Source: Pseudomonadota bacterium (GTDB lineage: Bacteria > Pseudomonadota > Alphaproteobacteria > Acetobacterales > Acetobacteraceae). Taken from it: 8,983 nt of DNA. A program made the translations under genes and the position numbers. Shown here in pieces: positions 1-6,386 of this stretch. The stretch lies in the NCBI GenBank assembly GCA_021845835.1, contig JAJZVE010000150.1, positions 1 through 8,983 on the forward strand. The letters run 5' to 3'. The number at the start of each line of letters is the position of its first letter. Position 1 is the first letter of the stretch. The notes under the pieces were generated by a model, which was given only the letters and a program-made list of their open reading frames with translations, made no database searches and had not been told where the DNA came from.

Positions 1-217
1 TGCTCGGGATCACGAGCGGGCCGATCGGGCGCGTCGCGCTCTGTTGGAATCTTGCGTACCATGATGGCTATCTTGGCAGCGAGGCAGCGCAACGCAAGCA
101 CCGTTGCCGGGCGGCGCCGCGGCGGGTGGGGGTGACTCCCCGGGCCGGTTGGCGCTAGGTGGACGCCGCCCGCGTCGATCCCGGGCGGTACACTCATCAG
201 GAAGCGAGCAGGTAACC
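1..217. other. Non-coding leader upstream of the peroxiredoxin gene
   Basis: I see no convincing gene in this stretch. It contains a 7-bp GC stem (166-172 pairing with 182-188, 9-nt loop) without a T tract, just upstream of the peroxiredoxin start, so it is more likely a leader structure than a terminator. A TACACT hexamer at 189-194 could serve as a -10 element, but no matching -35 is visible at normal spacing. On the minus strand an ATG at 62 opens a frame that leaves the window after 20 codons. Its low third-position GC argues against it being a gene start, though that is too short to settle. Confidence 0.45.
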
Positions 218-700
218 ATGACCATCAAGGTGGGCGACCAGATCCCGTCGATGAAACTCATGACGCCGATGCCGGACGGCCCGAAGGAGATCAGCACCGA
301 CGAAATCTTCAAGGGCAAGAAGGTGGTGTTGTTCGCCGTTCCCGGTGCGTTCACTCCGACCTGCAGCGCCAAGCACTTGCCTGGTTTCGTTGAGCGTGTC
401 GACGAAATTCGCGCCAAGGGCGTCGATACCGTCGCCTGCATGGCCGTGAACGACGTCTTCGTGATGGGCGCCTGGGGCAAGGACCAGGGCGTGGAGGGCA
501 AGGTGCTGATGCTGGCGGACGGCTCCGGCGCGTTCACCAAGGCGTTGGGCCTGGAACTCGATCTGGTGGCGCGCGGCCTGGGCGTGCGCAGCCAGCGGTT
601 CGCGCTGGTGGTGCAGGATGGCAAGGTGACGCATCTGGCCGTGGAGCAGCCCGGCGGTTTCGACGTGAGCCGCGCGGAGGCGGTGCTCGGCGTGCTGTGA
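218..700 (+). CDS. Prx5-type peroxiredoxin (AhpC/TSA-like, redoxin family)
   Basis: This is a thiol peroxidase of 160 residues that would reduce hydrogen peroxide and organic hydroperoxides in the cytoplasm, probably with glutathione/glutaredoxin or thioredoxin as electron donor. The family signature PGAFTPTC places the peroxidatic cysteine at Cys49, with the active-site Pro42 and Thr46 before it. A second cysteine, Cys74, sits where Prx5 proteins commonly have one. Arg124 and Arg127 lie in the expected arginine region (GVRSQRFALVV). The C-terminal position that holds the resolving cysteine in mammalian PRDX5 appears to be a serine (Ser151 region), which suggests a 1-Cys mechanism. The reading frame is open further upstream, to 104, but that extension has no family similarity. 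The ATG at 218 gives the usual N-terminus (MTIKVGDQIP) and has a GCAGG-type Shine-Dalgarno about 5 nt upstream. It lies before an iron-uptake pair on the same strand, which fits iron and peroxide co-management, but a strong hairpin separates them. Confidence 0.93.
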   Translation: MTIKVGDQIPSMKLMTPMPDGPKEISTDEIFKGKKVVLFAVPGAFTPTCSAKHLPGFVERVDEIRAKGVDTVACMAVNDVFVMGAWGKDQGVEGKVLMLADGSGAFTKALGLELDLVARGLGVRSQRFALVVQDGKVTHLAVEQPGGFDVSRAEAVLGVL

Positions 701-709
701 CCCACCCGG

Positions 710-738
710 TTGCCGGCCGCGTTTGACGCGGCCGGCAA
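710..738 (+). terminator. Strong 12-bp hairpin after peroxiredoxin gene
   Basis: A perfect inverted repeat pairs 710-721 (TTGCCGGCCGCG) with 727-738 (CGCGGCCGGCAA) around a 5-nt loop (TTTGA). It begins 9 nt after the peroxiredoxin stop codon. The stem is very GC-rich, as expected of an intrinsic terminator, but only two T residues follow directly, so termination may be partial. It would at least insulate or attenuate transcription into the cupredoxin/FTR1 pair, or stabilise the 3' end of the peroxiredoxin mRNA. Confidence 0.6.
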
Positions 739-739
739 T

Positions 740-754
740 TGCAAGTAAGTCGCA
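740..754. promoter_or_regulatory. Candidate metalloregulator operator (weak Fur-like dyad)
   Basis: The 15-bp stretch TGCAAGTAAGTCGCA is an imperfect 7-1-7 dyad with 5 of 7 pairs matching. It sits in the only gap before the iron-uptake genes, and a further TGCAA follows at 757-761. Fur/Mur-family sites in alphaproteobacteria often have TGCAA/TTGCA-type half sites, so this is a reasonable place and shape for an iron-responsive operator. The match is imperfect, no clear -35/-10 pair is recognisable beside it, and the call is inference. Confidence 0.22.
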
Positions 755-788
755 ACTGCAAGCGGCCCGCACGGAGCGGTGTCGCAAC

Positions 789-793
789 GGAGG
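789..793 (+). promoter_or_regulatory. Ribosome binding site that fixes a TTG start
   Basis: GGAGG stands 7 nt before the TTG at 801. The overlapping ATG at 794 is in another frame, and the longer same-frame opening from 723 runs through the hairpin and lacks a signal peptide at its N-terminus. The TTG start produces a clean Sec signal peptide, so this site decides the start of the cupredoxin gene. Confidence 0.7.
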
Positions 794-800
794 ATGCACT

Positions 801-1127
801 TTGCTGGTTCGCCCGCTCGCCGTCGCCGCGCTGTCGCTGTTTGTGGTCGCCGCCGGCGCGGCCGAACCGCCGCAGGAGATCGCCATCCGCGGCCACGTGT
901 TCACGCCCGCCGAGCTGCACGTGAAGGCCGGGCAGCCGATCACGCTGCACATCCGCAACGAGGACGCCACCGCGGAGGAATTCGAATCCGGCGCGCTGAA
1001 GATCGAGAAGGTGGTGGCGGGACACGGCGAGGCGACGGTACGGATCCGCCCGCTCAAGCCGGGCCGCTACCGGTTCGTCGGCGAGTATCACGAGGATACC
1101 GCCCACGGCACGCTGATCGCCGAGTAG
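801..1127 (+). CDS. Exported cupredoxin-like protein of FTR1 iron uptake (FtrB-like)
   Basis: This is a 108-residue periplasmic protein with one cupredoxin fold. Residues 1-21 form a Sec signal peptide (basic Arg4, hydrophobic stretch 6-18, small residues AGAA before a likely cleavage near 21/22). The mature part matches the small cupredoxin family encoded beside FTR1 permeases: the GHVFTPAEL strand (31-39), the EEFES motif (59-63), the PLKPGRYRF strand (84-92) and the GEYHEDTAHGTL ending (94-105). It has no cysteine, so it lacks the classic type 1 copper ligand set. His32, His75, His97, His102 and the nearby acidic residues are candidate metal ligands. In the FtrABCD system FtrB is thought to oxidise or hand over iron to the FtrC permease; the same role is inferred here because an FTR1 permease starts 9 bp downstream. 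A TTG start is chosen for its ribosome binding site and the signal peptide. Confidence 0.85.
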   Translation: MLVRPLAVAALSLFVVAAGAAEPPQEIAIRGHVFTPAELHVKAGQPITLHIRNEDATAEEFESGALKIEKVVAGHGEATVRIRPLKPGRYRFVGEYHEDTAHGTLIAE

Positions 1128-1136
1128 GGACGCGCC

Positions 1137-1979
1137 GTGCTGGCCGCCCTCGTCATCGTGTTCCGCGAGGTCGTGGAAGCCGGGCTGATCGCCGGCATCG
1201 TGCTGGCGGCGACGCGGGGCGTGGCCGGGCGCGGCCGCATGGTGACGGCAGGTGTTGCCGGCGGCGTGCTGGGCGCCTGCCTGCTGGCGGCGTTTGCCGG
1301 CCGCCTGGGCGCGCTGTTCGCCGGCGCCGGGCAGGAACTGTTCAATGCCGGCGTGCTGCTCGCCGCCGTCGTCATGCTGGGCTGGCACAACATCTGGATG
1401 GCCAGGCACGGGCGGGAGATGGTGCGCCAGTTGCGCGCAGTCGGCGCCCGTGTCGCGTCCGGGGAGCGTCCGCCGGTGGCGCTGGCGGTCGTGGTCGGGA
1501 TCGCGGTGCTGCGCGAAGGGGCGGAGGTGGTGCTGTTCCTCTACGGCGTGCTGTCCGGCGGCGGGGTCACGGCCGCCGGTGTGGCGCTGGGCGGCGCGCT
1601 CGGCGTCGCCGCGGGGGTGGCGGTGGCGGCGCTGATGTATGCCGGCCTGCTGGCGATTCCGGCGGCGCGGCTGTTCCAGGCGACCGGCTGGCTGATCACC
1701 CTGCTCGCCGCCGGCATGGCGGCCCAGGCGGCGGGGTTCCTGCAGCAGGGCGGGTTCGCGCAAGTCCTGCAGGCACCGCTCTGGGACACCTCCGGCGTGC
1801 TGCCGGAAACCTCCATCCCCGGCAGGCTCGCGCACACGCTGGTCGGCTACACCGACCAGCCGGACGGGCTGCAACTGCTCGCCTGGCTCGCCACCGTTGG
1901 CGCGATCTGGACGCTCGGCCGGCTGATCCGCGGCCGCGTGCGCGCTGGCGCGCCGGCGCGTCAGTCCACCATCGCCTGA
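1137..1979 (+). CDS. FTR1-family high-affinity iron permease (FtrC/EfeU-like)
   Basis: This 280-residue inner-membrane permease would import iron from the periplasm, working with the preceding cupredoxin-like protein. Two REXXE-type motifs characteristic of the Ftr1/EfeU family are present: REVVE at 10-14 in the first membrane segment and REGAE at 126-130 in the fourth. Their glutamates are the expected iron-coordinating residues. About seven hydrophobic segments can be read (roughly 2-25, 37-57, 68-84, 114-138, 145-175, 182-203 and 246-262), the usual number for the family. The GTG start at 1137 has AGGGA 6 nt upstream and places the first motif at the normal distance from the N-terminus. 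The gene follows the cupredoxin gene by 9 bp, clearly as one transcript. Its last 19 bp overlap the 3' end of the convergent serine hydrolase gene. No FtrA/P19 or FtrD homologue is in the window. Confidence 0.93.
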   Translation: MLAALVIVFREVVEAGLIAGIVLAATRGVAGRGRMVTAGVAGGVLGACLLAAFAGRLGALFAGAGQELFNAGVLLAAVVMLGWHNIWMARHGREMVRQLRAVGARVASGERPPVALAVVVGIAVLREGAEVVLFLYGVLSGGGVTAAGVALGGALGVAAGVAVAALMYAGLLAIPAARLFQATGWLITLLAAGMAAQAAGFLQQGGFAQVLQAPLWDTSGVLPETSIPGRLAHTLVGYTDQPDGLQLLAWLATVGAIWTLGRLIRGRVRAGAPARQSTIA

Positions 1980-3184
1980 TAGGCCAGCACGCGCAGTTCC
2001 CGCCGGATCGGATAGGACGAGGACGGCATCAGCTGCGTCAGCAGCACCGCCGCCATTTCCTCCTGCGGGTCGCAGAAGAACGCGGTGCTGGCGGCGCCGC
2101 CCCAGGCGTATTCGCCCGACGAGCCGACGATCTGCGCCCTGGCCGGATCGAGCATGACCGAGAAGCCGAGGCCGAAGCCGATGCCGACATAGGTGGATTC
2201 GGAAAACCGCGCCTGTCCCATGTCGGCCATGTCGCCGTGCAGATGGTTCGCCGTCATCAGCTCGACCGTCTTGCGGCCGAGCAGGCGCACGCCGTCGAGC
2301 TCGCCCTTGTTCAGCATGAAGCGGCAGAAGCGCAGATAGTCAGGGGCGGTGCCGACCAGCCCGCCGCCGCCCGAGGCGAGCGGCGGCGGCGCGGCGTAGC
2401 GGCTGCGCGCAGGCGCGTCGATCAGCCGCGGCCGACCGTCGGCGCCGCGCGTGTAGCTGGCGGCAAACCGGCCGATCTTGTCGGCCGGCACATGGAAGTC
2501 GGTATCCGCCATGCCGAGCGGGCGCAGCACGCGCGTGCGCAGGAAGTCGCCGAACTCCATCCCCGAAATCACCGCGACCAGATGCCCGAGCACGTCGGTC
2601 GCGATGCTGTAGTTCCACGCCGTCCCCGGCTGCGCCAGCAGCGGCAGCGCCGCGGCCCGCTCCACCACCGCGCCCAGCGTCGCCTCGGCGGTCTGGAAAT
2701 CCACGCCGCGCTCGCGATAGAGCGCATCCACCGGCGTCGCCTCCATGAAGCCGTAGGTCAGGCCCGACGTGTGTGTCAGCAGGTCGCGGAAAGTGATGTC
2801 GCGCTGCGCCGGTTCGCTGCCATAGAGCAGGCGGCTGCCGCCGGTGAACACCTGCATGCCGGAAAAGCACGGCAGGAAGCGCGTGATCGGGTCATCGAGC
2901 TGGAACCGCCCTTCCTCGTACAGCATCATGATGGCCGTCGAAGTCAGCGGCTTGGTCATCGAATAGATGCGCACGATGGTGTCGTCCGCGAACGGCCGGC
3001 CGTTCTCCACGTCGGCCATGCCGTGCGCCGCCCGGTAGGCAAGCGCGCCGCGCCGCCAGATCAGCAGGTTGAGGCCGGCGAGCCGCCCGTCATCGACCTG
3101 CTGGCGCATCCAGCCGTCCAGCCGCGCCAGCCGCTCCGGCGCGAACCCGATCTCGCCCGCCGTCTTCGTCACCCCGCCCTGCAT
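1961..3184 (-). CDS. Serine hydrolase, beta-lactamase class C/esterase family
   Basis: This is a 407-residue protein of the beta-lactamase/transpeptidase-like (Pfam Beta-lactamase) fold. The nucleophile motif SMTK is at residues 75-78 (Ser75, Lys78). The second motif is the tyrosine in AWNYS (Tyr192, Ser193). A WGG stretch near the C-terminus (in YAWGGAAST) stands where class C enzymes have KTG and where EstB-type esterases have a W-G-G-like sequence. No signal peptide is visible, which argues against a periplasmic beta-lactamase and for a cytoplasmic esterase or amidase. The ATG at 3184 lies 5 bp past the stop of the methyltransferase gene and has AGGGG about 9 nt upstream, inside that gene. 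This makes it the last gene of the demethylation operon. The frame is open far upstream, but that part is antisense shadow or overlap with other genes. The substrate is unknown; release of a methylated amine from an ester is one guess from context. Confidence 0.88.
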   Translation of the reverse strand: MQGGVTKTAGEIGFAPERLARLDGWMRQQVDDGRLAGLNLLIWRRGALAYRAAHGMADVENGRPFADDTIVRIYSMTKPLTSTAIMMLYEEGRFQLDDPITRFLPCFSGMQVFTGGSRLLYGSEPAQRDITFRDLLTHTSGLTYGFMEATPVDALYRERGVDFQTAEATLGAVVERAAALPLLAQPGTAWNYSIATDVLGHLVAVISGMEFGDFLRTRVLRPLGMADTDFHVPADKIGRFAASYTRGADGRPRLIDAPARSRYAAPPPLASGGGGLVGTAPDYLRFCRFMLNKGELDGVRLLGRKTVELMTANHLHGDMADMGQARFSESTYVGIGFGLGFSVMLDPARAQIVGSSGEYAWGGAASTAFFCDPQEEMAAVLLTQLMPSSSYPIRRELRVLAYQAMVD

Positions 3185-3189
3185 CGCGT

Positions 3190-4089
3190 TCAGCCCCTTG
3201 CCCGCCGCCGTCCCTCGCGCCGCCCGCCGGCCGCATCGGCTGCCGGCGGCTCGCGATACTTCCTGATCCAGGCGGCGCAGTTGGGATCGTTGCCCATCAC
3301 GACGTCGGCGCCGAGGATCGCCTGCAGGTCCTCCGCATGCAGCGGGTTCATGATCGCGGAGGTCAGGCCGGCGCCGATCATCATCGGCAGGAACGCCGCC
3401 CCCAGACCGCGCCGGTTCGGCAGGCCGAAGGAGAAGTTGGACGCGCCGCACGACGTGTTCACCTTCAGCTCCTCGCGCAGCCGCCGCAGCAGGCGCATGA
3501 GCTGGCGGCCGGCGTCGTTGAGCGCGCCCACCGGCATGACCAGCGGATCGACCACCACGTCGGCGCGCGGAATGCCGTGGTCCTCGGCGCGCTCGACGAT
3601 TTTTTTCGCAACCGCGAAGCGCACGTCCGGGTCTTCGGAGATGCCGGTCTCGTCGTTGGAGATGGCGATGACGGCGCAGTTGTATTTTTTCACCAGCGGC
3701 AGCACGCGCTCCAGCCGCTCGTCCTCGCCGGTGACGGAATTCAGCAGCGGCTTGCCCTTGTAGGCGGCGAGGCCGGCTTCCAGCGCCGCGACGATGGAGC
3801 TGTCGATGGACAGCGGCACATCGACCGTTTCCTGCACCAGCCTGATGCACTCGGCGAGGATGCCAGGCTCGTCGGCGAGCGGAATGCCGGCGTTCACGTC
3901 CAGCATCTGCGCGCCCGCCTCCACCTGCGCGATCGCGTCGGCGACCACGCGCGAATAGTCGCCGCGCGCCATTTCCTCGGCGAGCAGTTTCCGTCCGGTC
4001 GGATTGATGCGCTCGCCGATCATGACGAAGCGCCGCTCGAAGCCGATGACGACCTCGCGTTTGTCGGATGTAATGATCGTCTCGGTCAT
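3190..4089 (-). CDS. Methyltetrahydrofolate:corrinoid methyltransferase (MtgA/AcsE-like, pterin-binding)
   Basis: This 299-residue TIM-barrel protein of the pterin-binding family would transfer methyl groups between a corrinoid protein and tetrahydrofolate. The motifs run in the family order: GERINPTG (25-32), DVNAG (64-68), SIDSS (94-98), LNSVTGE (116-122), SNDETG (144-149), DPLVMPVG (181-188) and GASNFSFGLPNR (215-226). Asn218, in the SN pair of that last motif, probably corresponds to the asparagine that hydrogen-bonds the pterin in AcsE. In acetogens such proteins feed methyl groups from methyl-THF to the corrinoid protein; in substrate demethylation (MtgA type) they work in the opposite sense. 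The corrinoid gene in the same operon and MetF upstream favour methyl transfer to THF here. The ATG at 4089 has GGGGA about 8 nt before it and follows the MetF-like gene after 18 bp. The last 20 residues are an Arg/Ala/Gly-rich tail beyond the normal barrel end. Confidence 0.92.
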   Translation of the reverse strand: MTETIITSDKREVVIGFERRFVMIGERINPTGRKLLAEEMARGDYSRVVADAIAQVEAGAQMLDVNAGIPLADEPGILAECIRLVQETVDVPLSIDSSIVAALEAGLAAYKGKPLLNSVTGEDERLERVLPLVKKYNCAVIAISNDETGISEDPDVRFAVAKKIVERAEDHGIPRADVVVDPLVMPVGALNDAGRQLMRLLRRLREELKVNTSCGASNFSFGLPNRRGLGAAFLPMMIGAGLTSAIMNPLHAEDLQAILGADVVMGNDPNCAAWIRKYREPPAADAAGGRREGRRRARG

Positions 4090-4107
4090 TGCGTGTTCCC
4101 CGGCGTC

Positions 4108-5139
4108 CTACGCCGTCCCCTGCGTCTCGACCGCCTGCATCTGCGCCACCAGGTCGCGCCGCCACGGCGTGCGCCCGGCCAGCACGCCGCTCTCGTGGAC
4201 GATCTCGGCGATCGATTCTTCCTGTTTGTAGGCCATCAGATGCACGCCGGCGATACCCGGCATCTCGCGCAGTTGCCGGATGATCTCGACGCAGATGCGC
4301 TTGCCCTCGGCGCGCTGGTCCTGCGCCCCCTCCAGCCGTGCGATCACGGCATCGGGGATATGCACGCCCGGCACGTTGGCCCTGATCCACTTCGCCGCCC
4401 TGGCCGACGCCAATGGCCCGCAGCCGGCCAGAACAAAACAGCGTTCGTGCAGGCCGAGGTCGCGCACGCGCGCCATGAAGCGCGCCATCATCGGCACGTC
4501 GTAGCAATACTGCGTCTGGATGAACTGCGCCCCGGCGGCGATCTTCTTCGCCAGCCGCAGCGGCCGGAAATCGTGCGGCGGCGCGAACGGATTTTCCGCC
4601 GCCCCGATGAAGATCTGTGGCGGCCCGGTGATCCTGCGTCCCGACAGGAACCGGCCCTCGTCGCGCATGATGCGGATGGTCTGCAGCAGCGAAATGGAAT
4701 CGAGGTCGAACACCGGCTTGGCTTGCGGATGGTCGCCCGTCTGCACGCCGTCGCCGGTCAGGCACAGGATGCTGGCGACCCCGAGCGCCGCCGCGCCCAG
4801 CACGTTGCCCTGGATGGCAATGCGGTTGTGGTCGCGGCAGGCAATCTGCGTCACCGGCGAATAGCCCATGCGGATCAGCAGCGCCGACACGGCGATGCTC
4901 GACATGTGGCAATGCGCGCCGGAGCCGTCGGTGGCGTTGATCGCGTCCACCCAGCCCTCAAACGGCCTGACGCGCTGCTCGATCTCGTCCGGGTCGGCCG
5001 AGTCGGGCGGGTTGATCTCGGCGGTGACGGCGAACTCGCCGCGCCGCAGCACCCGCTCCAGCCGCCCGCGGGAGACGTGGCCGGGCAGCGGCGGCAGCGG
5101 CGCCCAGGGGACCGGGCCGATGTCGTCAGGATGCAGCAT
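4108..5139 (-). CDS. metF: Methylenetetrahydrofolate reductase, MetF family
   Basis: This 343-residue flavoprotein TIM barrel interconverts 5,10-methylene-THF and 5-methyl-THF. Known MetF landmarks are visible: TAEINPP with Glu41 (counterpart of catalytic E. coli Glu28), the ACRDHNR segment (100-106), LTGD with Asp130 (counterpart of Asp120 near the flavin), and FIQTQYCYD (206-214), whose Gln210 matches the folate-binding glutamine. Reading on, the domain covers about residues 30-320. The frame is open to 5247, but the ATG at 5139 gives the normal distance to Glu41 and overlaps the upstream MetV-like gene by 14 bp, suggesting translational coupling. In this operon the enzyme probably runs in the oxidative direction, turning methyl-THF from demethylation into methylene-THF; that direction is inferred from context. 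A biosynthetic role for methionine is possible, but the corrinoid genes on both sides make it less likely. Confidence 0.92.
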   Translation of the reverse strand: MLHPDDIGPVPWAPLPPLPGHVSRGRLERVLRRGEFAVTAEINPPDSADPDEIEQRVRPFEGWVDAINATDGSGAHCHMSSIAVSALLIRMGYSPVTQIACRDHNRIAIQGNVLGAAALGVASILCLTGDGVQTGDHPQAKPVFDLDSISLLQTIRIMRDEGRFLSGRRITGPPQIFIGAAENPFAPPHDFRPLRLAKKIAAGAQFIQTQYCYDVPMMARFMARVRDLGLHERCFVLAGCGPLASARAAKWIRANVPGVHIPDAVIARLEGAQDQRAEGKRICVEIIRQLREMPGIAGVHLMAYKQEESIAEIVHESGVLAGRTPWRRDLVAQMQAVETQGTA

Positions 5140-5629
5140 CGCCGCCCGCCACTTCCAGCCAGGAGGACCGTCCCGTCCTGCGATGGTCGAGCGGCGTGCG
5201 CGCGGTGCCGAGCCGCGCGACCGCATCCATCGCCTGCGCGCCGGCATAGGCCTGCACCCAGACGCAGGGCATGTCCGGATGCACTTCGCAATGCCCGCTG
5301 TTGCGCACGCCGCCGCACGGGCCGTTGCGCAGCCCTTTCGGGCAGTTCATCGGGCAGGACATGCCGGTGGCGGACAGCACGCACTGGCCGCACATGCGGC
5401 AGTCGAACAGCGTCGCCTTGATCGCCCACTCCACGCGCGCGACCGGCCGCTCCAGCCGCGCATAGCCGATGCGGCCGAACAGCGGATGCGCCGCGTGCAG
5501 CGCCCGCTCCACGACGCGATACAGCGCCGCGAGGCCGCGCGCGTGCCGCACGCTCCACAACCGCAACGACCGGCGCGGCAGCGGGCGGCGGGCGATGCCG
5601 CGCGCGGGGAAGGCGTCCTCGACACGCAT
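5126..5629 (-). CDS. MetV-like cysteine-rich partner of methylenetetrahydrofolate reductase (MTHFR_C domain)
   Basis: This 167-residue protein carries the domain annotated as methylene-tetrahydrofolate reductase C-terminal, which is a separate protein (MetV) in the MetVF complexes of acetogens. The diagnostic part is the cysteine cluster in residues 77-122: CRMCGQC (77-83), MSCPMNCPKGLRNGPCGG (90-107) and Cys114 and Cys122, eight cysteines in all. They could bind zinc or iron-sulfur clusters. The N-terminal 70 residues are basic and partly helical and the C-terminal 40 residues are less conserved-looking. MetV is thought to bind MetF and link it to an electron carrier, and here its gene immediately precedes and overlaps metF by 14 bp, supporting a two-subunit enzyme. 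The ATG at 5629 follows the corrinoid gene by 16 bp with only a weak ribosome binding site, so a slightly different start cannot be excluded. Confidence 0.88.
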   Translation of the reverse strand: MRVEDAFPARGIARRPLPRRSLRLWSVRHARGLAALYRVVERALHAAHPLFGRIGYARLERPVARVEWAIKATLFDCRMCGQCVLSATGMSCPMNCPKGLRNGPCGGVRNSGHCEVHPDMPCVWVQAYAGAQAMDAVARLGTARTPLDHRRTGRSSWLEVAGGDAAS

Positions 5630-5645
5630 GGCGGCCGGCGGGGGT

Positions 5646-6362
5646 TCAGGCGGAGGCGGCTGCGGCGCGCGCCTGGGCGGACCCCTGGCGGCGCGCCATG
5701 AACTGCTTGGCGGTCTCCACCGCGACCGCGGCGTCGCGGCAGTAGGCGTCGGCGCCGATCGCGTTGGCGAACGCCTCGTTCAGCGGCGCGCCGCCGACCA
5801 GCACGATGAAGTCGCTGCGGATGCCTTTTTCCTTCAGCGTGTCGATCACGACCTTCATGTACGGCATCGTGGTGGTCAGCAGCGCCGACATGCCGATGAT
5901 GTCCGGCTGATGCTCGTCGATGGCGGCGAGGAAGTTATCCACCGCGTTGTTGATGCCGATGTTGATCACCTCGAACCCGGCGCCTTCCATCATCATCGCG
6001 ACCAGGTTCTTGCCGATGTCGTGGATGTCGCCCTTGACGGTGCCGATCACCATCTTGCCGACCTTGGGCGCGCCGGTCTCGGCCAGCAGCGGGCGCAGGA
6101 TCGCCATGCCGGCCTTCATCGCGTTCGCCGCCAGCAGCACCTCGGGGACGAACAGGATGCCGTCGCGGAAATCGACGCCGACGATGCGCATGCCCTCGAC
6201 CAGCGCCCGGGTGAGGATGTCGTAGGGCGTCCAGCCGCGGCCGAGCAGGATGTTGACCGATTCCTCGGTCTCGTCCTTCAGCCCGTCATACAGGTCCTCG
6301 TGCATCTGGCTGACCAGCTCATCGTCGCTCAGGCTGTTCAGGTCGAGATCGTCGTCGGACAT
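5646..6362 (-). CDS. B12-binding corrinoid protein (MtgC/MttC-like methyl carrier)
   Basis: This 238-residue protein is the methyl carrier of a three-component methyltransferase system. Residues 15-100 form the helical cap domain (B12-binding-2), with RALVEGMRIVG and FVPEVLLAANAMKAG. Residues 102-225 form the Rossmann-like cobalamin-binding domain. The signature GDIHDIG is at 111-117, with His114 as the lower axial cobalt ligand; SALLTTTM (159-166) and the VGGAP stretch (189-193) complete the DxHxxG...SxL...GG pattern. The acidic N-terminus (MSDDDLDLNSLSDDEL) and the Ala/Arg-rich C-terminal tail are unremarkable. The ATG at 6362 has GGAGAG about 7 nt upstream and follows the MttB-family gene by 24 bp, so the two are cotranscribed. 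It would accept the methyl group from that methyltransferase as methyl-Co(III) and pass it to the MeTr-like protein encoded further down. Such carriers need reductive reactivation when Co(I) is oxidised; no activase gene is in view. Confidence 0.95.
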   Translation of the reverse strand: MSDDDLDLNSLSDDELVSQMHEDLYDGLKDETEESVNILLGRGWTPYDILTRALVEGMRIVGVDFRDGILFVPEVLLAANAMKAGMAILRPLLAETGAPKVGKMVIGTVKGDIHDIGKNLVAMMMEGAGFEVINIGINNAVDNFLAAIDEHQPDIIGMSALLTTTMPYMKVVIDTLKEKGIRSDFIVLVGGAPLNEAFANAIGADAYCRDAAVAVETAKQFMARRQGSAQARAAAASA

Positions 6363-6386
6363 CGGCTTGCTCTCCGCGGGGCTGGG

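Noticed and set aside
1..62. Minus-strand frame opening at an ATG at 62 (MVRKIPTERD...), possibly the start of a divergent gene
   Set aside because: Only 20 codons are in the window, third-position GC is low for this genome, there is no good ribosome binding site, and no recognisable family.
166..188. GC hairpin upstream of the peroxiredoxin as an intrinsic terminator or riboswitch
   Set aside because: It has a 7-bp stem only and no following T tract, and no known riboswitch pattern is recognisable in the short leader.
1961..3184. Serine hydrolase as an antibiotic-resistance beta-lactamase
   Set aside because: There is no signal peptide, the third motif is WGG-like and not KTG, and it sits in a metabolic operon; an esterase-type function is more likely.
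3600..3690. A7 (3600-3606) and A6 (3685-3690) runs on the coding strand of the methyl-THF methyltransferase gene, as possible slippage sites
   Set aside because: Both are explained by in-frame lysine pairs (AAA AAA) in a full-length conserved protein, with no alternative frame giving a sensible product.
779..3763. Very long plus-strand open frame spanning the cupredoxin, FTR1 and hydrolase regions
   Set aside because: It is Arg/Ala/Pro-rich low-quality sequence with no domain, typical of an antisense or out-of-frame shadow in GC-rich DNA; real genes occupy the other frames.
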